Part shown: positions 38,527 to 47,565 of the stretch, piece after piece
How positions within the stretch are numbered: the stretch's first letter is position 1
How the letters are laid out: each line of letters opens with the position of its first letter
Assembly: GCF_002795425.1 (NCBI RefSeq)
Contig: NZ_PHHA01000014.1
Span: 1-64,000, forward strand
Reading direction: 5' to 3'
Length of the DNA stretch: 64,000 bases
Source: Conservatibacter flavescens
Lineage (GTDB): Bacteria; Pseudomonadota; Gammaproteobacteria; Enterobacterales; Pasteurellaceae
Notes under the pieces: generated by a model
Told to the model about the DNA's origin: nothing
What the model saw: only the letters and a program-made list of their open reading frames with translations
Database searches by the model: none
Made by a program: the position numbers and the translations under genes

Positions 38527-40599
38527 ATGTATACCAAATCAACTAATGTTGCTCTTGCACTGCTCTTTTCTCTTGGCATTACCGCCTGTTCTTCCGGTGG
38601 CAGTGAAAATCCTGGACAATCAGTATCCGAATATCAAGCCGAACTCGCTGCTACGGCTGTGACGGAAGCTATGAACACAGCCAATACGGAATTAACCGCT
38701 GCACAAAAGGCACTACTTGACGCGCAATCGGCTTACGAACAGTTAAAATCGGCAAATACTCCCGCAGCGATTCAAGAGATTCTGTTAAAATTAAACGCCT
38801 CACGAACAGAAGCACTAAAAGCTAATACGTCGATGGAAAATGCCTATCAGAAAAGCCAAACGAATACACAAAAAGCGACTAGTGTGCTAAGTAATATTGA
38901 TGATTATACTCGTGGGATTTCTGAATCTGCTGCGAAAATCAAAGCCATCATGTTACAAATTGATAGCATGATAAATGAAGGCAATACACAATTTACCAAT
39001 AGTATACAAAAAGAAGTGGAGACCATTACTCAAGCGGCGTTAGCTCAAGTTACCACTGCCAATCAGGAGATAAATGAAGCGCAAACCGCTATTCAGAATG
39101 CACAAAACGCCACTGGTTCAGATCTGGCCCAAAATGAAGTAGCCAAAGCGGTGACAGCCTTAGCACAAACGCGATCCGCTCTCGAGAATGCTAAACGAGA
39201 ATTAGAGAAAGCAAATGCATTCAGCAATGAGACAGCCAGTGTATCTGCGATTAATGAGGCAAAAAGCGCTATTGATGCTGCACAAAAAGCCCTTGATGAA
39301 ACTCAAACAACCTTAGGGCAGGCTGAAAATCATGTCACAGCCCTGATTCGTCAAGAAATTATCTCAAATATTTCTCTTGCTGAGAATAAAGCTATTGAAG
39401 CGGCCAATACCGCGAAAGCACAAGTACAAATCGCTCAAACCGCCGTTACCCAAGCCACAGAAGCCGCAAATAAAGCCACTACATTTAATCGCTCTGGGGA
39501 TATGCAAACCCAAGTTTCAGTAGCACAAGTTGCGGCAGAAAACGCACAAAATGCGCTGAAAGCCGCTCAAACCGTCTTAGAGACAGCCACATTATCCGCT
39601 GATGTATTAACGGATAACGCCAATAGCGTATCAGCAACCACTTTAGCAACCGTGCAACAAGCGATGAAAGATGCCCAACTAGCGGTTGAACAGGCTCAAC
39701 TTGCGGCAGAACAAGCTCAATCAGCCTATGAACAAGCGACACAAAGTTTAGCGACTTTAATCCAAGCGGAACAAGGCTTACAAAAAGCCACGACAACCTA
39801 TTCTTTTAATCGTCAAGACTCTGTGGTACGTGATTATTTAAGCGCAGAGAGCCGAGCGGCAAAACTCAAAGACATCCAAACCGATAAGATTCCGGATCAA
39901 AATGTCGGCATTTGTGCAAACAACCGAGCCTCTATCTGTTATGCGGGTCCGTCTAATACTGAAACAGGTTGGAGCGTGCGCGATCAAAGTCAAGGTACGG
40001 CGCGAGGTACAACCCTTGTCAGTAAAGCACAGGCTTATTCTGGTTATGTGGGTTTGAGAGAAACCTATATTAACCAAGAAGATACGGCCAATGCCTTTAT
40101 CGCCCTTACAGACGGTATCAATGAAACAAAAGATAAAAATGTGGTGACTGATGCAAATTATGCCGGCACAGTATCTTATAGCACTGGTGGAGGCGCGCCA
40201 ATTGCGACCCGTTTGGTTTCGTTCAATGTCAAAGACGACCAGATTTCAGGCAAAGCCTATGCTATTAATCAAAGAACCCAAGCAGAAACTGTCTATATCA
40301 ACTTCAAAGAGGGCAATATTACGGTGAATGACGGTACAGTTGGATTTCGTGGAGAGGTTGAAATCTCTGGCCACCCATATACACCAAATCAATATACGCA
40401 ATATGACGGTGCTGCCGCACCAAAAGAAGAACAACGCATTCCAACGGGTTCTTATCAAGGGTTTTTTGCCGGCCCAGAGGCACAAGAGCTAGTGGGGACA
40501 TTTGAAGCGAGCTATCAAACTGAAGTCAAAAACTCACAAACAAACGAAATAAAAACCATTGAAAATGTCACTCAAGGTGCATTTGCAGCGTCCAAATAA
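38527..40599 (+). CDS. Coiled-coil surface lipoprotein with TbpB-like barrel domain
   Basis: The 690-residue protein has a lipoprotein signal ending GITAC, with Cys21 lipidated and SSGG after it. Residues about 30-424 are alanine/glutamine/glutamate-rich heptads (QALDETQTTL-type), a very long predicted coiled coil or helical bundle. From about 430 to 690 comes a TbpB-like C-terminal barrel domain: YSGYVGLRETY, LVSFNVKDDQISGKAYAI, GFRGEVEISG and GSYQGFFAGPEAQELVGTFE. Two close cysteines (463 and 471) may pair. Barrel domains of this type are the export signal read by Slam. TbpB-like proteins bind a host ligand and hand it to a TonB receptor, which here is the next gene. The stalk-plus-barrel layout is unlike TbpB or LbpB. 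The ligand is unknown. Confidence 0.82.
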   Translation: MYTKSTNVALALLFSLGITACSSGGSENPGQSVSEYQAELAATAVTEAMNTANTELTAAQKALLDAQSAYEQLKSANTPAAIQEILLKLNASRTEALKANTSMENAYQKSQTNTQKATSVLSNIDDYTRGISESAAKIKAIMLQIDSMINEGNTQFTNSIQKEVETITQAALAQVTTANQEINEAQTAIQNAQNATGSDLAQNEVAKAVTALAQTRSALENAKRELEKANAFSNETASVSAINEAKSAIDAAQKALDETQTTLGQAENHVTALIRQEIISNISLAENKAIEAANTAKAQVQIAQTAVTQATEAANKATTFNRSGDMQTQVSVAQVAAENAQNALKAAQTVLETATLSADVLTDNANSVSATTLATVQQAMKDAQLAVEQAQLAAEQAQSAYEQATQSLATLIQAEQGLQKATTTYSFNRQDSVVRDYLSAESRAAKLKDIQTDKIPDQNVGICANNRASICYAGPSNTETGWSVRDQSQGTARGTTLVSKAQAYSGYVGLRETYINQEDTANAFIALTDGINETKDKNVVTDANYAGTVSYSTGGGAPIATRLVSFNVKDDQISGKAYAINQRTQAETVYINFKEGNITVNDGTVGFRGEVEISGHPYTPNQYTQYDGAAAPKEEQRIPTGSYQGFFAGPEAQELVGTFEASYQTEVKNSQTNEIKTIENVTQGAFAASK

Positions 40600-40602
40600 G
40601 AT

Positions 40603-40649
40603 AAAGTGCGGTGCGTTTTTAAAAACTTTTTAAATAGTTACCGCACTTT
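40603..40649 (+). terminator. Uptake-signal hairpin between lipoprotein and receptor genes
   Basis: AAAGTGCGGT at 40603-40612 and ACCGCACTTT at 40640-40649 are exact inverted copies. It may terminate part of the transcription so that the Slam and lipoprotein genes are expressed more than the receptor. Confidence 0.55.
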
Positions 40650-40682
40650 TATCCATAAAAATATAAAACTGAAGGAACCATT

Positions 40683-43271
40683 ATGAAACATTATCAATAC
40701 AGTTTAGTTTATAGTAGCCTGCTTGCTGCTTTTGCCTTGCCTGTTTATGCAGATGATCAGGTTGACACCATTGGTGAATACAATGCAGAGCTTGAAACAA
40801 TCATCGTAAGTGACACACCTTTTAGTCAGCAAATCGGCACACAAAAAATCACAGAGCAACAGATCCAAAGACTCCCAAGCAAAAATGGGGGAATTACAGA
40901 TTTACTAAAATCCAACCCAAATGTTCGCTTTTCCGATCAAGGGGAGTTATCTAGCAATGCTGGCGAGATTGCCCCTAATGAAGTCTCATTTCATGGTGAG
41001 AAATACTATAACAATAATTTTGTCTTAGATGGCATGTCAAATAACGACAACATTAACCCAAGTGGCAATATCGATCGCCAGGGGGTTCCAATAGGCTCAA
41101 ACCCTTATGATTTGCCAAGTGGTAATTCCCAGTCAATGTGGATTAATGCGAATTTACTTCAGTCCGTTGAAGCATTTGATAGCAACATTTCAGCGAAATA
41201 TGGTAACTTCACCGGTGGTGTCATTAACGCCAAGTTAAAAGATCCCGCATTCGATCGTCAACGTAGTGGTCGTGTTTACTATCGTACAACGCGTTCTGCC
41301 TGGACCACCTTTTATATTGATAACCGTGATGAAAACCAATTTACTCGCGCTTCTCGCCTTGATTTCCACCCCGTCTTTAAAAAGCAAACTTATGGCCTTG
41401 AAGCTAGCGAGAAATTAAGTGAAAATTTTGCTATTTTATTTAATTATGAACGTACGCAATCCGATATTGACTATTATCATTCAACGATGCGTTATATTGA
41501 TAACCCCTCAGCCCCAGTGCCGAATCAGCAAAAACGAACAAATGAAACCTATTTGCTTAAAGGGGTCTATCTCGCTGATAATGGCGATATGTGGCGTGGT
41601 ACAGTGATTTATTCTCCTCACAAATCCAAAGTATTTAAACCCAATATTAAAAATGGCGAATTTACCAGTACAGGTGGCGGTTTCCAAGCGAATTTAGACT
41701 GGGAACATCAGTTGGATTGGGGAAAAATGACTTCCTACATTGGCTATAAAAAAACAGGTGATGAAATCAAGCATGAAGAAGGTACTTATCATCGTTATAT
41801 GGCCACGCCTGAAATAGATTGGATGCATTCACCTTTGTTTTATCCTGATGGCACACTTGCTAGTCGTGGCACTTATGCAGCGTGGGGCGGCTATGGAACC
41901 TATTTCACTGAAAAAGAAATTTATACCTTAAAGCAAGATTTTGATGCCACAAGCTTTGAATGGGCGGGCATGGAGCATAAACTTAGCTTTGGTTGGTCTA
42001 CTGAAATCGCCAAAGCAAAATACCATCGCGATAATGACAACTGGATGTATTTTTACCAAGCCTCCCCAAGTGTACAATGTGGTAACGCAACTGAATGTAT
42101 AAATAACTCTCAATTTGCATTCAGCTCTAATCTCTATCAAGCGCGTAATGTAAATGTCAATGACACAAATTATGCCTTATACATTCAAGATCAAATAAAA
42201 TGGAAGCGTTTAGAAATGACACTCGGTGCGCGTGTTGATCACAATAAATTCTTAGGCAATACCAGCCTTGCCCACCGTATTTCTGCCTCATATGATCTAT
42301 TTGGAGATGGTTCTACTCAACTATTCGGTGGGTTAAATCGTTACTATGGCAACTCCATGTTAGCTTTCCAGTTACGTAAAGGAATTGGTAGCCATATCCG
42401 CTATGAACGCGCGTTGGTGAATAACCAACCTAACGCTTGGAGCATGCGAAGTGATTTCGATGCACCAACAAATTACTATATGACCAAAGTAAAAACGCCT
42501 TATAGCGATGAGCAAGTGCTTGGGCTTTCCCAACAACTTTGGAATACTCGCTGGACATTCAAATGGGTAGGTCGTCATAGTCGTAATCAATTTTCCAGCG
42601 ATATTCGCCGTATTGATGGGGATACTTTCCGAGTATTAAATAATAATGGCTGGAGTAAGAATGATACCTTTACCCTCGCTATGGCACCTATATCGCCTTA
42701 TAAATTTAAATATATGGAACTCAGTTGGGATGCCGGCTTGCGTATCAGTCGAACAAAAACCAATAATACCTATTATGACCAAAGTTCCACAGATGATAAT
42801 GCAAAAGCGATTTACAATAACCAGCTTATCGACAGCATCACTTTGCCACCGGCTGACTTTAATACACCATGGTCTTCCTTTGTAGATATTAACTTATATT
42901 TTCCGACCCTGCGTTTAAATTGGGACCAACGTATTAACTATACTCGAGGTCGAAAATTTCTAGAGGCAAGTCAATCCTCCGTTGCTTGTAACGGTATTTA
43001 TACCGAAACAAATTATCGTGCAATTTGTGGGGATTATGTTGGCGAGGCCACAGAATATTTAGATGCAGAAACGGGCAGCTATTTAACCGTAGATTGGCGA
43101 TTTACGTATAAACAGCCTACATTTAAAAACCAGTTCCTTGAACTGACTTTAGACATTAATAACGTATTTAACCGTAAAGCGTTATCTCGCACCAAATCTA
43201 CCGGTTCAAATGCCAGAGCGCAATATAAACAAGGCCGAAATTATTGGCTTGGGATCAGTTATAACTGGTAA
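40683..43271 (+). CDS. TonB-dependent outer-membrane receptor, PqqU(YddB)/FusA-like
   Basis: This 862-residue receptor has a signal peptide ending VYA, a TonB-box-like ETIIVS (about residues 38-43), a plug domain and a 22-strand barrel ending YWLGISYNW. The plug stretch LPSKNGGITDLLKSNPNVRF and VSFHGEKYYNNNFVLDGMS, the barrel entry YRTTRSAW and the late LPPADFNTP closely parallel E. coli PqqU (YddB), whose partner is the PqqL protease. They also fit FusA, which imports ferredoxin with the FusC protease. A protease of this family is encoded next. The likely substrate is therefore a protein or peptide, possibly an iron source. GAAGGA precedes the start. Confidence 0.85.
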   Translation: MKHYQYSLVYSSLLAAFALPVYADDQVDTIGEYNAELETIIVSDTPFSQQIGTQKITEQQIQRLPSKNGGITDLLKSNPNVRFSDQGELSSNAGEIAPNEVSFHGEKYYNNNFVLDGMSNNDNINPSGNIDRQGVPIGSNPYDLPSGNSQSMWINANLLQSVEAFDSNISAKYGNFTGGVINAKLKDPAFDRQRSGRVYYRTTRSAWTTFYIDNRDENQFTRASRLDFHPVFKKQTYGLEASEKLSENFAILFNYERTQSDIDYYHSTMRYIDNPSAPVPNQQKRTNETYLLKGVYLADNGDMWRGTVIYSPHKSKVFKPNIKNGEFTSTGGGFQANLDWEHQLDWGKMTSYIGYKKTGDEIKHEEGTYHRYMATPEIDWMHSPLFYPDGTLASRGTYAAWGGYGTYFTEKEIYTLKQDFDATSFEWAGMEHKLSFGWSTEIAKAKYHRDNDNWMYFYQASPSVQCGNATECINNSQFAFSSNLYQARNVNVNDTNYALYIQDQIKWKRLEMTLGARVDHNKFLGNTSLAHRISASYDLFGDGSTQLFGGLNRYYGNSMLAFQLRKGIGSHIRYERALVNNQPNAWSMRSDFDAPTNYYMTKVKTPYSDEQVLGLSQQLWNTRWTFKWVGRHSRNQFSSDIRRIDGDTFRVLNNNGWSKNDTFTLAMAPISPYKFKYMELSWDAGLRISRTKTNNTYYDQSSTDDNAKAIYNNQLIDSITLPPADFNTPWSSFVDINLYFPTLRLNWDQRINYTRGRKFLEASQSSVACNGIYTETNYRAICGDYVGEATEYLDAETGSYLTVDWRFTYKQPTFKNQFLELTLDINNVFNRKALSRTKSTGSNARAQYKQGRNYWLGISYNW

Positions 43272-43313
43272 TAAATAGTATTTAAATTTCAATGGATAAT
43301 GACATTTATTGCA

Positions 43314-43332
43314 GGGCGTATTACATACGCCC
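43314..43332 (+). terminator. GGGCGTA-type hairpin after the receptor gene
   Basis: GGGCGTA at 43314-43320 and TACGCCC at 43326-43332 enclose a five-base loop, like the hairpin at 7357. It separates the receptor from the peptidase gene, which may still be reached by read-through or its own promoter. Confidence 0.5.
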
Positions 43333-43399
43333 ATTATCTTGCTAAGTTTGTCACTCATCTGAGGAGAATTCCTGTTCTAGTTGTTCAAGGGAGTATAAA

Positions 43400-46135
43400 G
43401 TGCGGTACATTTTTTTATTTTTTTTCATATTATTTTCAACAACCAGTTATGGCGAAATTAGCGCGCCGGTACAAGGTGAATTAGCCAATGGTTTACGCTA
43501 TACCATTCTTCCCTTACATAACGAACCTAACCGCCTTGAAGTGCGAATTCGGGTCAATGCGGGGGCGGTAGATGAAAAAGATCATCAAGCAGGGGTCGCC
43601 CATATGCTTGAGCATCTTACCTTTAAGGCCACTGAAAAATATCCGCAAGGGATCATGACTTATTTACATGAGCATCACTGGGTGCGTGGCAGAAATTATA
43701 ATGCTGTCACCACATCAGATAACACGACCTATATGTTTACGCCTCCACAAGGCGCGGGACTGGCTCAGACCCTTGATGTGTTATCCCAAATGCTCCTACA
43801 TGCCACGCTTAAGCAAAGCGATTTAGACCAAGAAAGACAAATTATTTTAGAAGAATGGCGTGGTAATCAAGGCGTTGCCGCGACTATGAATGAACAGCGT
43901 ACTGCTTCTGTGCGGGCTAATTCTCGCTATACTCGAAGCCCGGTGATCGGCACACAACACAGCATTAATACCATGCCAGCGACAGAATTGCAGGATTTTT
44001 ACCACATTTGGTATGTGCCAAATAATATGCATATTCTCATTGTTGGCGATATTACTATCGAGCAGGCTACACAACAAATTCAACACTATTTTGGCCCGGC
44101 AAAACAAAAAACATTACCAAACCGTGATTATTTAGATCCGACTTTAACGAATACATTACGGATTAATAAAGTTCAAGATACCCGTAGTGGCGTTAGCCAA
44201 GTTGCCTATATTTGGCGTTTTAATGAAGCCGGCAGTCGCAATAATAGTGAACAAGCTCGCCGAGAACGCTTAATTAATCGCCTCACGTTGGCCATGTTAA
44301 CTCAGCGTTTACGCAATGAGCAACAATCCCTCCCCGACGGAATCAATTCTCTTGTGGTACGCAAAACCGAATTGGGGAACCATACAGGAATACTGGGCAT
44401 TTTTTCTAGCGTAGATAGCCAATCCCACGCACAAGGTTTACAACAGATTTTTCAAGAAATCGAACGCTTAAAACGCTACCCTTTTACCCAAGCAGAATTA
44501 GATAAGCAAAAACAACCCTTATTTGCCCAAATTGAGAAAGCCAAACAACATCAAAATGATCGCGATTTTTCTGGCTGGATGCAGGCTATGGTCAGTACCG
44601 TACTCATGGATAAGCCTTATTTAACCCAATCGGAATTGGCTAACCTGACAGAACCCCTACTAAAATCCATTACCCTAGAGGAAACACAACAGCGCCTGAA
44701 TCAATGGTTCAGCGCAGAAGATCGTATTGTACAATACCAACCACCGCGCGATACTCAAATCACCTCGATTACCCAAAGTGCGGTCAAAAACTGGCAAATT
44801 TTTGCACAAAATCAGCCGCTAAATCCACCAACAGCGGAAGTCACTCTTGCCCCTGTGACCTTTGAGCCTATAACAGAAGTCGGTGATATTATCCATGAGC
44901 AGCATTACCCCGAACAGAATGTCACCCATTGGCAATTGTCTAATGGGGATAAAGTGGTTTGGCTACATTTACCGCTTAGCAACGATCGCACCTATTTTGA
45001 AGCACAAAGCAGCGCAGGGTATAAAGCTCAAGGCCTCTCCAATTGGCTAAGCCAGCTGGCGACTCAAACGATTAATCAAACCGCACCGCTTTCTTGGGAA
45101 ACTGCGCAACTCAATGGGTGGAAAAAAGACAAAAAAGTGAATTTAAGTATTAAACAAAGTGCAACCCAACTGCGTATAGAAGGTAATACAACGAATGACC
45201 ATGTGGCAGATTTATTACGCTTATATTATGCCACCATACGAGAAACTCAGGTAAAAGATGACTTAGAACAGCTAAAACAAAGTCTGACCCGTCAACTTAA
45301 TTTAAGAAGGGAGAATAACCTTGAATATACTCGTATGCAAACCTTAGAGCAATTTCGTTATGGCGCACAGTCTCAAGATAATTTACCTACACAAAATGAA
45401 TTGGAGAATCTCACTGAACAGGATTTGAATGAAACATGGCAAAAAATGACATCGGCGCCAACAACCTATTTCATCGCCAATAATTTAAATTCTAAAGAAA
45501 TGAAGTCCTTAGTGAAGCAATATTTGGCCACCATTCCACGCCAACAAGCTTTTAGCAGTCAAGGCATTTTACCTTTGGCAGGCAAAGGTGTACAAACCTT
45601 TGCTTTTCACCCGGAACCCAAAGATGACGTAAAAATTTGGATTTTTACACCGCACTTATGGCAAGGTAAAGACGCAGTATTGGTGTCACTATTGAGTCAT
45701 ATTGCTAATCAAAAACTCAAACTCGCGCTACGCGATGAGAAGCAAGGCATATACAGCCTGCGTTTTAGCAGCACTCTTAACCCTGAAACGCATCGGATTG
45801 AAAGTGAATTAAGTTTTACTGCAAATCCAGCAACGCGCGAAATATTGGTTAAAGAAGCCATGCAAGTATTAGCACATCTCGCCGATCACATTACAGAACA
45901 GGATATTGAACAGGCCAAAAACGCTTTTATACGCCAAGAAAAAGAACGGATAAAATCCCCAGAAACCTGGTTCCGTCGCCTAATATTGAGCGAACAGCAA
46001 TATCAAGATCCCCGCTATCTCGGCGAAATGCAGCATCTTGCTGACCACATTACTTTAGATGCAATAAAAAGTACCGCTGAAAAATTATACAGCGACAATG
46101 TGAAAGTGTTTGTTACAACACAAAAAACGAAATAA
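43400..46135 (+). CDS. Periplasmic M16 zinc metallopeptidase, PqqL/FusC-like
   Basis: This 911-residue protease has a signal peptide (MRYIFLFFFILFSTTSYG) and the inverted zinc motif HMLEH (His68, Glu71, His72). The third ligand is expected in the downstream Glu-rich segment ERQIILEEW. The size fits a four-domain clamshell M16 enzyme such as PqqL or FusC, which degrade imported proteins in the periplasm. It follows the TonB receptor, matching FusA-FusC and YddB-PqqL pairing. The start is GTG, with AGGGAG seven bases upstream, and that GTG lies inside a perfect uptake signal (43398-43406). Confidence 0.88.
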   Translation: MRYIFLFFFILFSTTSYGEISAPVQGELANGLRYTILPLHNEPNRLEVRIRVNAGAVDEKDHQAGVAHMLEHLTFKATEKYPQGIMTYLHEHHWVRGRNYNAVTTSDNTTYMFTPPQGAGLAQTLDVLSQMLLHATLKQSDLDQERQIILEEWRGNQGVAATMNEQRTASVRANSRYTRSPVIGTQHSINTMPATELQDFYHIWYVPNNMHILIVGDITIEQATQQIQHYFGPAKQKTLPNRDYLDPTLTNTLRINKVQDTRSGVSQVAYIWRFNEAGSRNNSEQARRERLINRLTLAMLTQRLRNEQQSLPDGINSLVVRKTELGNHTGILGIFSSVDSQSHAQGLQQIFQEIERLKRYPFTQAELDKQKQPLFAQIEKAKQHQNDRDFSGWMQAMVSTVLMDKPYLTQSELANLTEPLLKSITLEETQQRLNQWFSAEDRIVQYQPPRDTQITSITQSAVKNWQIFAQNQPLNPPTAEVTLAPVTFEPITEVGDIIHEQHYPEQNVTHWQLSNGDKVVWLHLPLSNDRTYFEAQSSAGYKAQGLSNWLSQLATQTINQTAPLSWETAQLNGWKKDKKVNLSIKQSATQLRIEGNTTNDHVADLLRLYYATIRETQVKDDLEQLKQSLTRQLNLRRENNLEYTRMQTLEQFRYGAQSQDNLPTQNELENLTEQDLNETWQKMTSAPTTYFIANNLNSKEMKSLVKQYLATIPRQQAFSSQGILPLAGKGVQTFAFHPEPKDDVKIWIFTPHLWQGKDAVLVSLLSHIANQKLKLALRDEKQGIYSLRFSSTLNPETHRIESELSFTANPATREILVKEAMQVLAHLADHITEQDIEQAKNAFIRQEKERIKSPETWFRRLILSEQQYQDPRYLGEMQHLADHITLDAIKSTAEKLYSDNVKVFVTTQKTK

Positions 46136-46142
46136 AAATAAA

Positions 46143-46176
46143 TGGACTGATCCGGTGCAATACCGCAATCAGTCCA
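46143..46176. terminator. Hairpin between M16 peptidase and MFS genes
   Basis: TGGACTGAT at 46143-46151 pairs with ATCAGTCCA at 46168-46176, with an inner CGGT/ACCG pair. It lies between convergent genes and has no long T-run. Confidence 0.55.
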
Positions 46177-46210
46177 ATCATTCACATGTTATGTTGAGGC
46201 TAGCTTCAAT

Positions 46211-47431
46211 TTAATCGAGGGCTTTGCCTTTCAATTCGGGTATTAAGAAAATAGTCGCAATCATATCAATCACATAAATTGCCGCTAAAAATGCAATTGC
46301 GATTTGGAAAGAGTAAGCCGATACTAAGGCTCCTACCACAACAGGGCCAAACCCACCGACACCACGACCTAAATTAAATAATACATTTTGAGCCGTTGCG
46401 CGAGCATTGGTTGGGTAAGCTTCTGACATTAATGCGCCATATCCTCCCATCATACCATTAACAAACATCCCCAAAAATGCCCCAGCAATTAACATCGTTG
46501 TTGGGTCTTCTAGTTGAGAATAAGCGAAAATACTGATCACCGCGCCGGCTTGGAACAAGAGGAAACTTGGTTTACGTCCAATGCGATCCGCAAGCTGTCC
46601 GAATACCCAAATTCCCACCATCATGCCACAAATAGTCACTGCCGTCCAAAGGCCAGACTTGGTTAAACTGAAACCCAATTGTTTAGATAAGAAGTTTGGC
46701 ATCCAAATCATAATACCGTAATAACCAAAGTTCTGCACAGAGGTCAACACCACAATACCGGCACTAATTTTGGCTGTGGCCTTATCTTTCACCAACAATT
46801 TAAATGATTCCAATTTGCTACTTTTTTGGCTTTGAAGTGCGGTCTGTTTTTCAACAAAAACTTCCGGCTCATGTAATTTCGCACGTAAATACCACGCCAC
46901 GAAAGCCGGGAAAATCCCCACAATAAACATGCCGCGCCAGCCAATATAAGGCAATAAAGCCGGCGTTAATAATGCAGCGCCAAGCACCCCAACTTGCCAA
47001 CCTAAAGCCACATAAGATGAGGCTCTCGCACGATGTCGAGCCGGCCAGGCTTCTGCTGCAAGCGCCATTCCAATACCAAATTCACCACCAAGACCGATGC
47101 CGGCAATAGTACGATAAATCAGCAAATCCCAATAACCTTGAGCAAAGGCGCATAATCCTGTAAACACGGCAAATAGAACGATCGTCCAAGTTAGTACGCG
47201 CACACGGCCATATTTATCACTTAATGCACCAAAAACTATGCCACCGACTACCGCACCAATCAATGTCCAGGTAACAAGTGAGCCTCCTTGCGCAGGAGTA
47301 AGGTTTAAATCTGCAGAAATCGCAGATAACATAAAACCCAGAATAAGAAGATCGAATCCGTCCATGGCATAACCCACAGCGGAACCTAATAAGGCTTTCC
47401 AGCCATATTGGCTAACTTTATTGTTGTTCAT
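46211..47431 (-). CDS. MFS transporter of the metabolite:H+ symporter type
   Basis: This 406-residue protein has twelve hydrophobic segments. GYAMDGFDLLILGFML in helix 1, FGALSDKYGRVRVL (MFS motif A) and GIGLGGEFGIGMALAAEAWP place it with sialate/lactate and aromatic-acid symporters (SHS/AAHS groups). No catabolic genes lie beside it, so the substrate cannot be told. It has its own 130-base upstream region and is separated from ispH by a strong terminator. Confidence 0.85.
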   Translation of the reverse strand: MNNNKVSQYGWKALLGSAVGYAMDGFDLLILGFMLSAISADLNLTPAQGGSLVTWTLIGAVVGGIVFGALSDKYGRVRVLTWTIVLFAVFTGLCAFAQGYWDLLIYRTIAGIGLGGEFGIGMALAAEAWPARHRARASSYVALGWQVGVLGAALLTPALLPYIGWRGMFIVGIFPAFVAWYLRAKLHEPEVFVEKQTALQSQKSSKLESFKLLVKDKATAKISAGIVVLTSVQNFGYYGIMIWMPNFLSKQLGFSLTKSGLWTAVTICGMMVGIWVFGQLADRIGRKPSFLLFQAGAVISIFAYSQLEDPTTMLIAGAFLGMFVNGMMGGYGALMSEAYPTNARATAQNVLFNLGRGVGGFGPVVVGALVSAYSFQIAIAFLAAIYVIDMIATIFLIPELKGKALD

Positions 47432-47530
47432 TTTGAATCCTTTTGCTACTCGCAGGTAACGATTAAAAGTAAGAGGAAAGATTTCTGCTCAGCAGAAATT
47501 GTGGCGTAGTGTAATGCGGTTAGTTTAGAT

Positions 47531-47556
47531 TTTCAAGCGGTTTTAACCGCTTGAAA
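47531..47556 (-). terminator. Terminator of the ribF-ileS-lspA-ispH operon
   Basis: TTTCAAGCGGTT at 47531-47542 pairs with AACCGCTTGAAA at 47545-47556, a 12-bp stem with a two-base loop just past the ispH stop. It contains inverted CAAGCGGT cores, close to the Actinobacillus-type uptake signal. Confidence 0.75.
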
Positions 47557-47565
47557 AAGAAAAGA

